Below are positions 8,316-17,808 of a stretch of DNA of 64,000 bases, piece by piece. Source of the DNA: Derxia lacustris (GTDB lineage: Bacteria > Pseudomonadota > Gammaproteobacteria > Burkholderiales > Burkholderiaceae_E); the NCBI RefSeq assembly GCF_002105195.1, contig NZ_MUHU01000008.1, positions 372,001-436,000 of the forward strand, in the 5' to 3' direction. The position numbers and the translations under genes were made by a program. The notes beneath the pieces were generated by a model. It searched no databases, was not told the origin of the DNA, and saw nothing but the letters and a program-made list of their open reading frames with translations. The first letter of the stretch is position 1; each line of letters opens with the position of its first letter.

Positions 8316-9055
8316 ACCAGCGAACCGCATCCGGCCTGCACCGCCTGCTCGTCATCGACGATGACGAACGCCTCGTCGCCATGCTGCGCGACTACCTCGC
8401 GCCCAACGGCTTCGAGATCACGCTCGCCTTCGACATCGCCGCCGGTCTGGCGGCGCTCGGCCGCGAGCGTTTCGACATCGTGCTGCTCGACCTGATGCTG
8501 CCCGACGGCAACGGGCTCGACGTGTGCCGGCAGCTGCGCGCTGCGGCCGGCGCCGAGGCCGACGTCGGCCTGGTCATGCTCACCGCGCGCGGCGAGTCGA
8601 CCGACCGCGTCATCGGCCTGGAGCTCGGCGCCGACGACTACGTGACCAAGCCCTTCGATCCGCGCGAGCTGCTGGCGCGGCTGCGCGCGGTGCTGCGCCG
8701 GCGCCAGTCCGCGCCGGCCGATCCGCAGCGCGAGGTCAAGGTGTTCGGCCGGCTCGAGATCGACCGCGCCGGCCGCTGCGTGCGGGTGGACGGCGAGACC
8801 CGCTCGCTCACCTCGCACCAGTTCGCGCTGCTCGACGCCATGGCCGAGCGCGCCGGCCGCGTGCTGACGCGCGACCAGCTGATGGAGCTGGTCCAGCCCT
8901 GGCACGGCGAGGAAACCTTCGACCGCTCGATCGACGTTCACATCGCGCGCATCCGCGCCGCCATCGAGGACGACGCGCGCCATCCGCAGCGCATCGTCAC
9001 CGTGCGCGGCATCGGCTACGTGTTCTCGCGCGAACAGGACAGCCGTGCCGCGTGA
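8312..9055 (+). CDS. OmpR/PhoB-type response regulator, CpxR-like
   Basis: 247 residues: receiver domain (about 10-125) with acidic Asp16-18, phosphoacceptor Asp60 in IVLLDLMLPDG, Thr in VMLTARG and Lys in YVTKPFDP; then a winged-helix DNA-binding domain (about 140-240) ending IVTVRGIGYVF, typical of OmpR/PhoB. Start overlaps the Spy-like stop (ATGA) and the end overlaps the kinase start by 11 nt, so translation is coupled. By synteny with a Spy-like protein and CpxA-like kinase it should be the CpxR equivalent controlling envelope-stress genes, probably via the GTAAC repeat at 7561. The exact orthology is inference. Confidence 0.9.
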   Translation: MNQRTASGLHRLLVIDDDERLVAMLRDYLAPNGFEITLAFDIAAGLAALGRERFDIVLLDLMLPDGNGLDVCRQLRAAAGAEADVGLVMLTARGESTDRVIGLELGADDYVTKPFDPRELLARLRAVLRRRQSAPADPQREVKVFGRLEIDRAGRCVRVDGETRSLTSHQFALLDAMAERAGRVLTRDQLMELVQPWHGEETFDRSIDVHIARIRAAIEDDARHPQRIVTVRGIGYVFSREQDSRAA

Positions 9056-10259
9056 GCACCGGCTGGCGCGCCATCTCTGGCTGCGCATCTGGCTGGCGGT
9101 GGTCGCCACCGTGCTGCTGTTCGCGCTGCTGGCCGGCGCGGCCTGGCGGCTTTATGCCGACGAGGTGCGCTCCGAGTTCTTCCGCCATGAGCATCCCGGG
9201 CCGCCGCCCTGGGCCGACCGTGCGCCGCCCGGCGTGGCGCCCGAGGACTGGAACGACTGGTGGGCCGAGCGCAAGCGCGAGTTCGAACATCGGCCGCCCA
9301 AGCCGCCGCCCGGCATGCCGCACGGTCCCTTCGGCCCGCTCGGACTGGTCGGGCTGCTGGGCGTGCTGGCGGGCGGCGTGGCCTTCGGCGCCTATCCGGT
9401 GGTGCGCCGGCTGACGCGCCAGCTGGAGGATCTGCATGCGAGCGTGCGGCGCTTTGGCGGCGGCGACCTGCAGGCGCGCGCCACGGTGCACGGCAGCGAC
9501 GAGGTCGCAGGCGTGGCGCGCAGCTTCAACGACGCGGCCGAGCGCATCGAGGGGCTGGTCGAGGCGCAGCGCTCGCTGCTCGCCAATGCCTCGCACGAGC
9601 TGCGGTCGCCGCTCGCGCGGCTGCGCATGGCGAGCGAGATGCTGGGTGCCAGCGCCAGCGCCGGCCTGCGCGACGAGATGCGCCGCAACATCGGCGAGCT
9701 CGACCAGCTCATCGAGGAAATCCTGCTGGCGAGCCGGCTGGAGGCGGCGCGCGAAGTGCCGATCGGCGACTTCGAGCCGGTCGATCTGGCCGGGCTGGTG
9801 GCCGAGGAAGCCGCGCATGCCGGCGTCGCCTGCGACGCGGTCGCGCTGCAACTGTCCGGCGATGCCCGGCTGCTGCGCCGGCTGGTGCGCAATCTGATCG
9901 AGAACGCGCTGCGCTATGCCAAGCCGGCCGCGCCGGCGTCCGGCGCCGATGCCGATTTCGACGACTCGCCCGATGCGCCGCTGGCCCGGCCCGACATCGT
10001 GGTGACGCTGGCCCGCAGCGCCGATGCCGAGCGCGCCCGGCTCACCGTCTGCGACCGTGGTCCGGGCGTCGCCGATGCCGACCGCGAGCGCGTGTTCGAA
10101 GCCTTCTACCGCGTGCCCGGCGCCAGCGAGCGCGAGGGCGGCGTAGGCCTGGGGCTGGCGCTGGTACGCAAGATCGCGCGCCATCACGGCGGCGAGGCGC
10201 GCTGTCTGGCGCGCGACGGCGGCGGCGCCTGCTTCGAGGTGCTGCTGCCGCTGGCCTGA
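9045..10259 (+). CDS. sensor histidine kinase, CpxA-like
   Basis: 404-residue inner-membrane kinase: TM1 about residues 14-34, a short Pro/His-rich periplasmic loop (about 35-97), TM2 about 98-118, HAMP (RRLTRQLEDLHASV onward), HisKA with His184 in NASHELRSPLARLRM, and HATPase with N box NLIENALRYA, G1 box DRGPGV and G2 box GVGLGLALV. The kinase partner of the upstream regulator, it overlaps it by 11 nt. The periplasmic loop is much shorter than in E. coli CpxA, so direct sensing may depend on the Spy-like partner. It ends 22 bp from a convergent HAD gene. Confidence 0.9.
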   Translation: MPREHRLARHLWLRIWLAVVATVLLFALLAGAAWRLYADEVRSEFFRHEHPGPPPWADRAPPGVAPEDWNDWWAERKREFEHRPPKPPPGMPHGPFGPLGLVGLLGVLAGGVAFGAYPVVRRLTRQLEDLHASVRRFGGGDLQARATVHGSDEVAGVARSFNDAAERIEGLVEAQRSLLANASHELRSPLARLRMASEMLGASASAGLRDEMRRNIGELDQLIEEILLASRLEAAREVPIGDFEPVDLAGLVAEEAAHAGVACDAVALQLSGDARLLRRLVRNLIENALRYAKPAAPASGADADFDDSPDAPLARPDIVVTLARSADAERARLTVCDRGPGVADADRERVFEAFYRVPGASEREGGVGLGLALVRKIARHHGGEARCLARDGGGACFEVLLPLA

Positions 10260-10281
10260 GCCGGGGCGCCGGGCGGCGCGG

Positions 10282-10968
10282 TCAGCGCGTCGCGTGACGC
10301 AGACCGGCCACCAGCGCCGGCAGCTCGCTCATCCGCGCAAACGTGGCCAGCGCGCCGAGCGCACGCAATTTCTCGTCATGCCCGGGCGCCAGATGGCCGC
10401 CGCCGACAAAGCCCAGCACCGTCATGCCGGCGGCGCGCGCGGCGGTCACGCCGGTGGCGCTGTCTTCCACCACCAGGCAGCGCGCCGGCGCCACGCCAAA
10501 GCCGGCGGCGGCGGCCAGATACACATCGGGCGCGGGCTTGGGCCGGTCGAGGTCGCGGCCGCTGTAGACGCGGTCGTGGAACAGCGGCGCGAGACCGGTG
10601 CGGGCCAGCACGCCGCGCACCCGGCGCGCCTCGGAATTGCTGGCCACGGCCAGCGGCAGGCCGGTCGCGGCCAGCGCCGCGCCCACGCCGGGCATCGGCT
10701 CGGTCAGGCGGTCGATGGCCACATCCACGCGGTGATGCAGCGCCTCGATGTCGGCCAGCGTCATCGGCGTGCCGAGCAGGGTCGACAGCTCGACCAGCAT
10801 CGGCACGAACAGCATGCCGAGGCGCGGTCGCAGCAGCGGGACGATGTCGCGCGCGCGGTCGGCGGCGGGAAAGCGCGCTGCCAGTTCATCGGCGGTCATC
10901 GCAAAGGACAGCGCTTCGCTGTCGATCAGCACGCCGTCGCAGTCGCTGATGAGATGGGTCGGGCTCAT
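10282..10968 (-). CDS. HAD-superfamily phosphatase, phosphoglycolate-phosphatase-like
   Basis: 228 residues with HAD motif I as DCDGVLIDSE near the N-terminus, motif II VASNSEARR (Ser), motif III Lys in RPKPAPDVYL and motif IV VVEDSATGV. A helical cap between motifs I and II (about residues 20-90) places it with the subclass I beta-phosphoglucomutase/phosphatase group. Substrate is likely a small phosphorylated metabolite (sugar phosphate or phosphoglycolate) but cannot be read from sequence. ATG 10968 is preferred; GTG 11001 would add 11 residues. It lies head-to-tail with the flippase gene upstream on the same strand, about 90 bp apart. Confidence 0.85.
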   Translation of the reverse strand: MSPTHLISDCDGVLIDSEALSFAMTADELAARFPAADRARDIVPLLRPRLGMLFVPMLVELSTLLGTPMTLADIEALHHRVDVAIDRLTEPMPGVGAALAATGLPLAVASNSEARRVRGVLARTGLAPLFHDRVYSGRDLDRPKPAPDVYLAAAAGFGVAPARCLVVEDSATGVTAARAAGMTVLGFVGGGHLAPGHDEKLRALGALATFARMSELPALVAGLRHATR

Positions 10969-11056
10969 GGGCGCGATCTCGGTAAGGGAGGAGCGCGCCA
11001 CTCTAGCGGCTGCGACGGGCGCCGGCTGTCAGCCGATGCCGCGTCTGGCGCCGGCG

Positions 11057-12571
11057 TCAGAGCGTGGTCGGCGGGCCGGCCGGATCGCCCGGCGCGGCGA
11101 GCAGGCCGAGCCGGCGCAGGCGCTCGATCAGGCCGCCGAACAGGCGGTGGAACAGCTGGCGGAACAGCACCGGATCGATCAGCCACAGCACCGCCGCATA
11201 GATGAAGGCGCCGAGTGCCGCAAAGCCGCCCAGGCGCTCGGGCAGATCCCAGACCGCGCCGACGTCCATGCGCAGCAGCGTCAGCACCGTGGCCATCGCC
11301 GCGACCGCCAGCGCCGGCGTGGCCGCGCCGCGCCATTGATCGACCAGCCCGATGCCGCCGATGCGCCAGAGCAGAAACATGTCGACCGGCAGCGCCAGCA
11401 GCGGCGCGCCGATCCAGACCGTGCTGGCCAGTCCGGCCGACTGGCGCCCGAACAGCCACATGCCGGCGCCGATCAGCGCGATGGCGCTGGTGGAGATGAC
11501 CGCCTGCACCACCGGCCGCCCGAGCGCGATGAACACCGAGGTACCGAACATGCGCGCGAAGAACAGCAGCGAGGTGGCCGACAGCAGGCTCACCAGCGGC
11601 GCCGCCTCGGCCCAGCGCGCGCCGAACAGCAGCTCGACCACCTCGGGCGCGGTGCAGGCGATGCCGGCAAACACCGGAAAGGTGAGCGCGCAGCACATGC
11701 GGGTGGCGGTCGCGTAGACGCCGGCGATCGAGCCGGTTTCATGCCGCGCGCGCGAGAACAGCGTGGTCGACAGATGCCAGATCGGCCCGCTCACCAGACC
11801 GCGCAGCGTGTCGACGATGCGGAAGGCCAGATCGAACAGCCCGGCCGTGGCGCTGCCGAGCCCGGCACCGACCGCGATCAGGAACACCCGCGATGCCGCC
11901 ACGGCGGTGAAGGCCAGCCCGGTCGAGGCGGCACCGAACACCAGCCAGGGGCGGATCGGCGACCAGTCGCTGCGCCAGCGCGGCCGCTCGGGCGCGAGGT
12001 AGGCCAGCACCGCCGTGCCGAGCACTGCCATCAGCAGCTGCTGCGCGATCAGGCTCCACAGGCCGGCGCCGCTCAGCACCATCACCAGCGCGACCAGGCT
12101 TGCGCCCATGCGCGAGGCCACGCTGCGCAGCGCGAGCGAACGGAATTCGAGATTGCGCCGCTGCACCGCCGCCAGCGTGGCGCCGAGCGGCGTGGGCAGC
12201 AGCGACAGGCTTAGCACCGGCAGCAGCCAGCCCAGCCCCGGCTGACCGAGCAGCCGGCCCAGCAGCGGCGCGCCGAGCCAGCACAGCGCCACCAGCGCAA
12301 ACGCCAGCGCGGTGGCCAGCGAGAAGGCCGCGTCGATCTGCTCGCGCTGCACCTTGCGGGCCTGCAGGATGGCGTCGTGGAACAGGCATTCGACCGGGAT
12401 GTTGAGCAGCATCACGATGCCGAGCGCCATCGAGAACAGGCCGAACTCGGCCGGCGCCAGCCGGTGCGAGATGAACACCAGCACCACGAAGGCCAGGCCC
12501 GAGACGCCGACGCTTTCGAACAGGCCCCAGAGGGCCGCGACCGAGGGACGGTCGGAAGAGGTTGCTGCCAT
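11057..12571 (-). CDS. polysaccharide flippase / oligosaccharide translocase (Wzx-like)
   Basis: A 504-residue integral membrane protein with about 12-14 hydrophobic helices, no signal peptide, and the pattern of the polysaccharide biosynthesis/MurJ-like exporter superfamily (N-terminal FESVGVSGLAFVVLVFISHR, then LAPAEFGLFSMALGIVMLLN). Such proteins flip lipid-linked oligosaccharides across the inner membrane. No glycosyltransferases flank it, so it is an isolated copy rather than part of a visible capsule or O-antigen locus; the substrate is unknown. Start chosen at ATG 12571; TTG 12586 is possible. The fold-level call is good, the exact role tentative. Confidence 0.8.
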   Translation of the reverse strand: MAATSSDRPSVAALWGLFESVGVSGLAFVVLVFISHRLAPAEFGLFSMALGIVMLLNIPVECLFHDAILQARKVQREQIDAAFSLATALAFALVALCWLGAPLLGRLLGQPGLGWLLPVLSLSLLPTPLGATLAAVQRRNLEFRSLALRSVASRMGASLVALVMVLSGAGLWSLIAQQLLMAVLGTAVLAYLAPERPRWRSDWSPIRPWLVFGAASTGLAFTAVAASRVFLIAVGAGLGSATAGLFDLAFRIVDTLRGLVSGPIWHLSTTLFSRARHETGSIAGVYATATRMCCALTFPVFAGIACTAPEVVELLFGARWAEAAPLVSLLSATSLLFFARMFGTSVFIALGRPVVQAVISTSAIALIGAGMWLFGRQSAGLASTVWIGAPLLALPVDMFLLWRIGGIGLVDQWRGAATPALAVAAMATVLTLLRMDVGAVWDLPERLGGFAALGAFIYAAVLWLIDPVLFRQLFHRLFGGLIERLRRLGLLAAPGDPAGPPTTL

Positions 12572-12750
12572 GACACCCGCGCGCAAGTGGGTCGCGCGGG
12601 TTGGGTCGGCGCCTCATGGGCGCCGGTCGCCGCCCGCCGACGGGATCGGCCGGGACGAACCGGCCGCGCATACGGGCATTGACGGCAGGGGCCGGCGGCG
12701 ACTTGAGCGGATCGATCGCCGCGCCGGCAGGGCAAAGCGGGTGCTGCTCC

Positions 12751-12969
12751 TCAGAGCGCGGCGATGGCGACCTCGGTCGACTTGATGAGCGCGATGACTT
12801 CGCGGCCCGGCACCAGACCCAGTTCCTTCACCGAGCGGGTGGTGATGACCGAGGTGACGATGATGCCGGCCGAGGTTTCGACATCGACTTCCGAGACGAC
12901 CGGGCCTTCGATGATTTCGCGCACGCGACCCCGGAACTGGTTGCGGACGTTGATGGCGGCTATGGACAT
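12751..12969 (-). CDS. ssuF: SsuF-like molybdopterin-binding (Mop/TOBE) protein
   Basis: A 72-residue single Mop domain (MSIAAINVRNQFRGRVREI ... VTSVITTRSVKELGL ... EVIALIKSTEVAIA), the small oxyanion/molybdopterin-binding fold. AAGGAG lies 5 nt upstream of the ATG. It is the last gene of the 15-gene organosulfur operon, directly after ssuB, exactly where Pseudomonas putida carries ssuF (ssuEADCBF), whose product is a Mop-like protein needed for growth on sulfonates and sulfate esters. The assignment therefore rests on family plus position. Biochemical role is not established; a molybdenum-linked oxygenase step is one idea. Confidence 0.8.
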   Translation of the reverse strand: MSIAAINVRNQFRGRVREIIEGPVVSEVDVETSAGIIVTSVITTRSVKELGLVPGREVIALIKSTEVAIAAL

Positions 12970-13015
12970 GCTGGCTCCTTGTGATGGCCGCGAGGCGCGG
13001 CGGATGAAAGCGGGT

Positions 13016-13857
<842 letters not shown>

Positions 13858-13861
<4 letters not shown>

Positions 13862-15336
13862 GTGGCGGGCAGGGCGGGTTCGGCGTGGACGGAGTGCGGC
13901 GCGGCGGCGGCGGCCGGCGGCGGGGAAGCGGCATGGGCGGCGCCGGCGCGCGCGGCCCGGACCGCATCGCGCAGCCGGCCGCCGCTGTGGTCGGGCGCGA
14001 GCGCGGCATGGCCGAACAGCCGCGCGCGCAGCGGGCCGTCGGCATAGCCGGTGGCATAGGCGCCGCGTCGTTGCAGCTCGGGCACGACATGCTCGATCAC
14101 GTCGGCCCAGCTGCCGGGCGCAACCGCGTAGGCCAGATTGAAGCCGTCGATGCCGGTGGTGGCGAGCCAGTCCTGGAGCTGGTCGGCGACCTTTTGCGGC
14201 CCGCCGACGATGACCGGCCCGCGTCCGCCGATGGCGATGAATTCGGCGGCTTCGCGCACGGTCCAGCGGCGCGATGGATCGGCCTTGCTGAAGGCGGCGA
14301 GCGCGGTGCGGCCGGCGTCGGTGTCGATGTATTCGATGGTGGCGTCGAGCGGCAGCCGGCCGAAGTCGACGCCGGTCCAGCCCGACAGCAGCGCGAGCGA
14401 GGCGTCGATGTCGACATAGCCGCGGTAGTCGGCATGCTTGGCTTCGGCGCGCGCGTCGTCGGCATCGGTGATGACGGTCGCCAGCGCATAGATGAGCACC
14501 GAGTCGGGCGCGCGGCCGGCGCGGGCCACGGCGGCGCGCACATCGGCCACCTGGCGCGCCAGCGCGGCCTGGGTCGGCGCGATCAGGAACACGCACTCGG
14601 CATGCGCGCCGGCAAACGCCAGCCCGCGCGCCGAGGTGCCGGCCTGATACAGCACCGGCGTGCGCTGCGGCGACGGCTCGCTCAGATGGATGCCGGGCAG
14701 GCTGAACCACGGGCCCTGGTGGCCGACGGCATGCACCTTGGCCGGATCCACGTAGACGTTGCGCGCCACGTCGCGCTGTACGGCGTCGTCGTCCCAGCTG
14801 GTTTCCCAGAGCTTGTAGACCGCCTGCAGAAAGTCGTCGGCCTGGTCGTAGCGCTGGTCGTGCGCGGTCTGCTTTACCTGACCGGCGTTGCGCGCGGCGC
14901 TGTCCAGGTAGGAGGTGACGATGTTCCAGCCCACGCGGCCGTCGGTCAGATGGTCGAGCGTGGTGATGCGGCGCGCGAACAGCGCCGGCTGCTCATAGCT
15001 GGTGGACGCGGTCACGCCAAAGCCCAGATGGCGCGTGACGGCGGCCATCGCCGGCACCACCAGCATCGGGTCGTCGAGCGGCACCTGCACGCCGCCGCGC
15101 AGGGCAGCGTCGGGGCTGCCGTTGTGCACGTCGTACACGCCGGTCACGTCGGCCAGAAAGATGCCGTCGAACAGCCCGCGCTCCAGCAGCTGCGCCAGCC
15201 CGGTCCAGTAGCCGAGCTTCGTGTACTCATGCGAGCGGTTGGCCGGATGGCGCCACAGCCCCGGCGACTGATGCACGGCGGCCGTCATCGCAAACGCGTT
15301 GAAGCGCACCGGCTTGCGGGCGTCGGCGGCGCTCAT
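13858..15336 (-). CDS. flavin-dependent monooxygenase, luciferase-like, NtaA/SnaA/DszA/SoxA family
   Basis: A 492-residue FMNH2-dependent monooxygenase of the NtaA/DszA branch: N-terminal [20 protein letters not shown], then [40 protein letters not shown] and [21 protein letters not shown], all characteristic. Members cleave C-S or C-N bonds (dibenzothiophene sulfone, nitrilotriacetate and others), with reduced flavin from a separate reductase; SsuE of this operon is the likely donor. The last 35 residues are an Ala/Pro-rich tail beyond the family's usual length of about 450. Start overlaps metQ-like by 4 nt and the end overlaps ssuB by 4 nt. Substrate unknown; an organosulfur compound is inferred. 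Confidence 0.88.
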
Positions 15337-16205
15337 TTCGCGGCGGCCGTCTTGCCTTCGAGCGCGACCTGCCAGTCGGGCTTCACGAAGCCGGCAAAGC
15401 GCTGGTTGGTGGTGGCGAGGAATTCCTTCGACTGCCAGGCCGCCGCGATGTCCTTGACGTACTCGCGGTCCTTGTCGGCGGTGCGCACGGCCACCACGTT
15501 CTGATAGGTGGACGTCGTGTCTTCCAGCGCCAGCGCCTCGGTGAGCTTGAGCCCGGACGCGAGCGCGAAATTGCCGTTGATGAAGCTGTAGTCGATGTCG
15601 TCGAGCGAGCGCGGCAGTTGCGCGGCCTCCAGCGGCACCAGCTTGATGCCCTTGAGGTTCTGCGCCACGTCCTTCTCCGAGGCGCGGATCGGGTCATAGC
15701 CTTCGCGCAGCCTGAGCCAGCCGAGCTTCTTGTCGAGCACCACCAGCGCGCGCGCCGCATTGGCCGGATCGTTGGGGATGGCGACCGTCGTGCCTTCCTT
15801 CACCTCGGCCAGGCTCTTGTGCTTGCGGCTGTACACCGCGATGGGCGCGGTCGGCACCTTGAGCACTTCGCTCAGTTCCAGCTTGTTCTCGGTCGTGAAC
15901 TTCTTGAGATAGACCTCGTGCTGGAACACGTTGGCATCGAGCGAGCCCTGGGCCAGCGCGAAGTTGGGCTGGATGTAGTCGTTGAACTCGACCAGCTTGA
16001 CCGTGTAGCCCTTCTTTTCCAGCAGCGGCTTGATGCCGTACTTGATCTGGTCGGCATAGGGGCCGGCGGTCGCGCCGAACACCAGTTCCTTCTTCTGCGG
16101 ATCGGCGGCCTGGGCGGTGGTGGCGAAGACGCCGGCAAGCAGCGCGCTGCCGGCAAGCGCCAGCAGGCGGCGACGGAAAATGGCGGAGTGGAGCTTGTTG
16201 TTCAT
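15333..16205 (-). CDS. metQ: MetQ/NlpA family ABC substrate-binding protein
   Basis: 290-residue periplasmic binding protein of the NlpA (MetQ) family: LVFGATAGPYADQIKYGIKP, VEFNDYIQPNFALAQGSLDANVFQH, and TAPIAVYSRKHKSL-type segments. The signal peptide (about residues 1-33, ending TAQA before ADPQKK) lacks a lipobox Cys, so unlike classical MetQ it should be released as a soluble periplasmic protein. Paired with the MetI- and MetN-like genes upstream; its place between sulfonate genes and a DszA-type monooxygenase suggests an organosulfur ligand rather than, or besides, methionine. The preceding 105-bp gap to metI is the longest within the operon. Confidence 0.88.
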   Translation of the reverse strand: MNNKLHSAIFRRRLLALAGSALLAGVFATTAQAADPQKKELVFGATAGPYADQIKYGIKPLLEKKGYTVKLVEFNDYIQPNFALAQGSLDANVFQHEVYLKKFTTENKLELSEVLKVPTAPIAVYSRKHKSLAEVKEGTTVAIPNDPANAARALVVLDKKLGWLRLREGYDPIRASEKDVAQNLKGIKLVPLEAAQLPRSLDDIDYSFINGNFALASGLKLTEALALEDTTSTYQNVVAVRTADKDREYVKDIAAAWQSKEFLATTNQRFAGFVKPDWQVALEGKTAAAK

Positions 16206-16310
16206 GCGGATTCCTCTGGGCAGAGCGCGAGCCTGGACGCGCGCGGCGCCGGCAAAAAGATTCATTGGGAATGAAGGTATGGCGCGGCGGGGCTTGCGGC
16301 CGCGCGGCAA

Positions 16311-16976
16311 TCAGCGGTGATCGAGCCGGCGCGCGATGCGGTTGCCGGCCCACTGGATCAGCTGGACGATGACCACCAGCAGCGCGACGGTCCCCACCAT
16401 CACGTCGGTCTGGAAGCGGTAGTAGCCGTAGCGGATCGCGATGTCGCCGATGCCGCCGCCGCCCACCACGCCGGCCATCGCCGAGTACGAAAGAAAGCTC
16501 ACGATCAGCACCGTCAGCGCCAGCACCAGCGCCGGTCGCGCTTCCACCAGCAGCACGCGGCGCACGATCTGCAACTCGCTTGCGCCCATTGCATGGGCCG
16601 CCTCGATCACGCCGCGCGGCACCTCGCGCAGCGCCTGTTCCACCAGCCGCGCGAAGTAGGGGATGGCCGCAAAACTCAGCGGCACCGCCGCCGCGACTGG
16701 CCCGATGGAACTGCCCGCCAGCACCCGCGTGACCGGCACCAGCGCCACCAGCAGGATGATGAAAGGGAAGGAGCGCACCAGATTCACCACCCAGTTGAGC
16801 GCCGTGTGCAGCAGCGGCTGGGCCAGCGACTGGCCCGGCGCGGTCAGCACGATGAGCACGCCGAGCGGCCCGCCCAGCAGCACCGCCACGCCGATGGCAA
16901 TGGCCAGCATCAGGCCGGTCTGGCCCACCGCCACCCACAGCTCGGGCAGCACCTCGATGAAGTTCTCGAAGAACAT
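16311..16976 (-). CDS. metI: MetI-like ABC transporter permease
   Basis: 221-residue inner-membrane permease with about five TM helices and the BPD_transp_1 coupling loop ([21 protein letters not shown]), followed by [21 protein letters not shown], a stretch conserved in MetI. It starts 11 nt after the metN-like stop, so the ATPase and permease are coupled, and the MetQ-like binding protein follows. Length matches MetI (about 217). Imports methionine or, given the setting, another sulfur compound. Assignment to the MetI family is firm; substrate is inferred. Confidence 0.9.
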   Translation of the reverse strand: MFFENFIEVLPELWVAVGQTGLMLAIAIGVAVLLGGPLGVLIVLTAPGQSLAQPLLHTALNWVVNLVRSFPFIILLVALVPVTRVLAGSSIGPVAAAVPLSFAAIPYFARLVEQALREVPRGVIEAAHAMGASELQIVRRVLLVEARPALVLALTVLIVSFLSYSAMAGVVGGGGIGDIAIRYGYYRFQTDVMVGTVALLVVIVQLIQWAGNRIARRLDHR

Positions 16977-16987
16977 TGGCCGTCTCC

Positions 16988-17767
16988 TCAGGCCGCGACC
17001 GACAGCGGCGCCGGTTGTTGCAGGCTGGCGAGCAGTTCGCGCGCAAGGTCGGTGGCCGGCGCATGCGTGTCGGTATCGAGCGCAAAGCGGTCGGCGACGC
17101 GGCCGTCTTCCATCACCGCCACCTCGTCGCACAGGCGCCGCACCACTTCCAGCTCATGGGTCACGACGACCAGCGTCACGCCGTGGTCGCGGTTGATGGC
17201 GGCCAGCGTGTCGAGGATGGAGCGCGTGGTCTGCGGGTCGAGCGCCGAGGTGGGCTCGTCGCAGAGCAGCACGCCGGGCCGCGTGGTCAGCGCGCGCGCG
17301 ATGGCGACGCGCTGCTTCTGCCCGCCCGACAGCTGGGCCGGATAGCTGCGCGCCTTGTCGGCCAGCCCGACGATGTCGAGGCATTCGGCGACGCGCTTGG
17401 CAACTTGCGCGCGCGGCAGGCCGTCGAGATCGAGCGGGAAGGCGACATTGGCCTCGACGGTCGCATTCAGCAGCAGGTTGAACTGCTGGAAGATCATGCC
17501 GATGCCCCGGCGCGCGGCGCGCAACCGGCTGCGCGACAGCGCGGTGAGATCGACGCCATCGACCGTCACGCGGCCGGCATCGGGCCGCTCCAGCAGATTG
17601 ATGAGTCGCAGCAGCGTCGACTTGCCGGCGCCGCTCATGCCGATGACGCCGAAGGCGCTGCCGCGCGGGATGTCGAGCGACACGTCGCGCACCGCGTGGA
17701 ACACGCCGTTGCGCGGCAGCACGAAGGTCTTCGACACGGTGTCGAGCCGGATCAGCGGGGCGCTCAT
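16988..17767 (-). CDS. metN: MetN-like ABC ATPase lacking the regulatory NIL domain
   Basis: 259-residue ABC ATPase: MIRL-type start, Walker [11 protein letters not shown] loop [18 protein letters not shown], signature [15 protein letters not shown], Walker [14 protein letters not shown], switch His in [14 protein letters not shown]. The sequence is MetN-like throughout the nucleotide-binding domain, but MetN proteins normally continue to about 343 residues with a C-terminal NIL (ferredoxin-like) domain that binds methionine and shuts transport down. Here the protein stops about 20 residues after the ATPase core, so trans-inhibition by methionine should be absent. It sits upstream of metI with an 11-nt gap. 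Confidence 0.9.
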   Translation of the reverse strand: MSAPLIRLDTVSKTFVLPRNGVFHAVRDVSLDIPRGSAFGVIGMSGAGKSTLLRLINLLERPDAGRVTVDGVDLTALSRSRLRAARRGIGMIFQQFNLLLNATVEANVAFPLDLDGLPRAQVAKRVAECLDIVGLADKARSYPAQLSGGQKQRVAIARALTTRPGVLLCDEPTSALDPQTTRSILDTLAAINRDHGVTLVVVTHELEVVRRLCDEVAVMEDGRVADRFALDTDTHAPATDLARELLASLQQPAPLSVAA

Positions 17768-17808
17768 GCGCGGCTCCCGAAGGCTTGGGTCTTCATCGCG
17801 GCGCCGGC

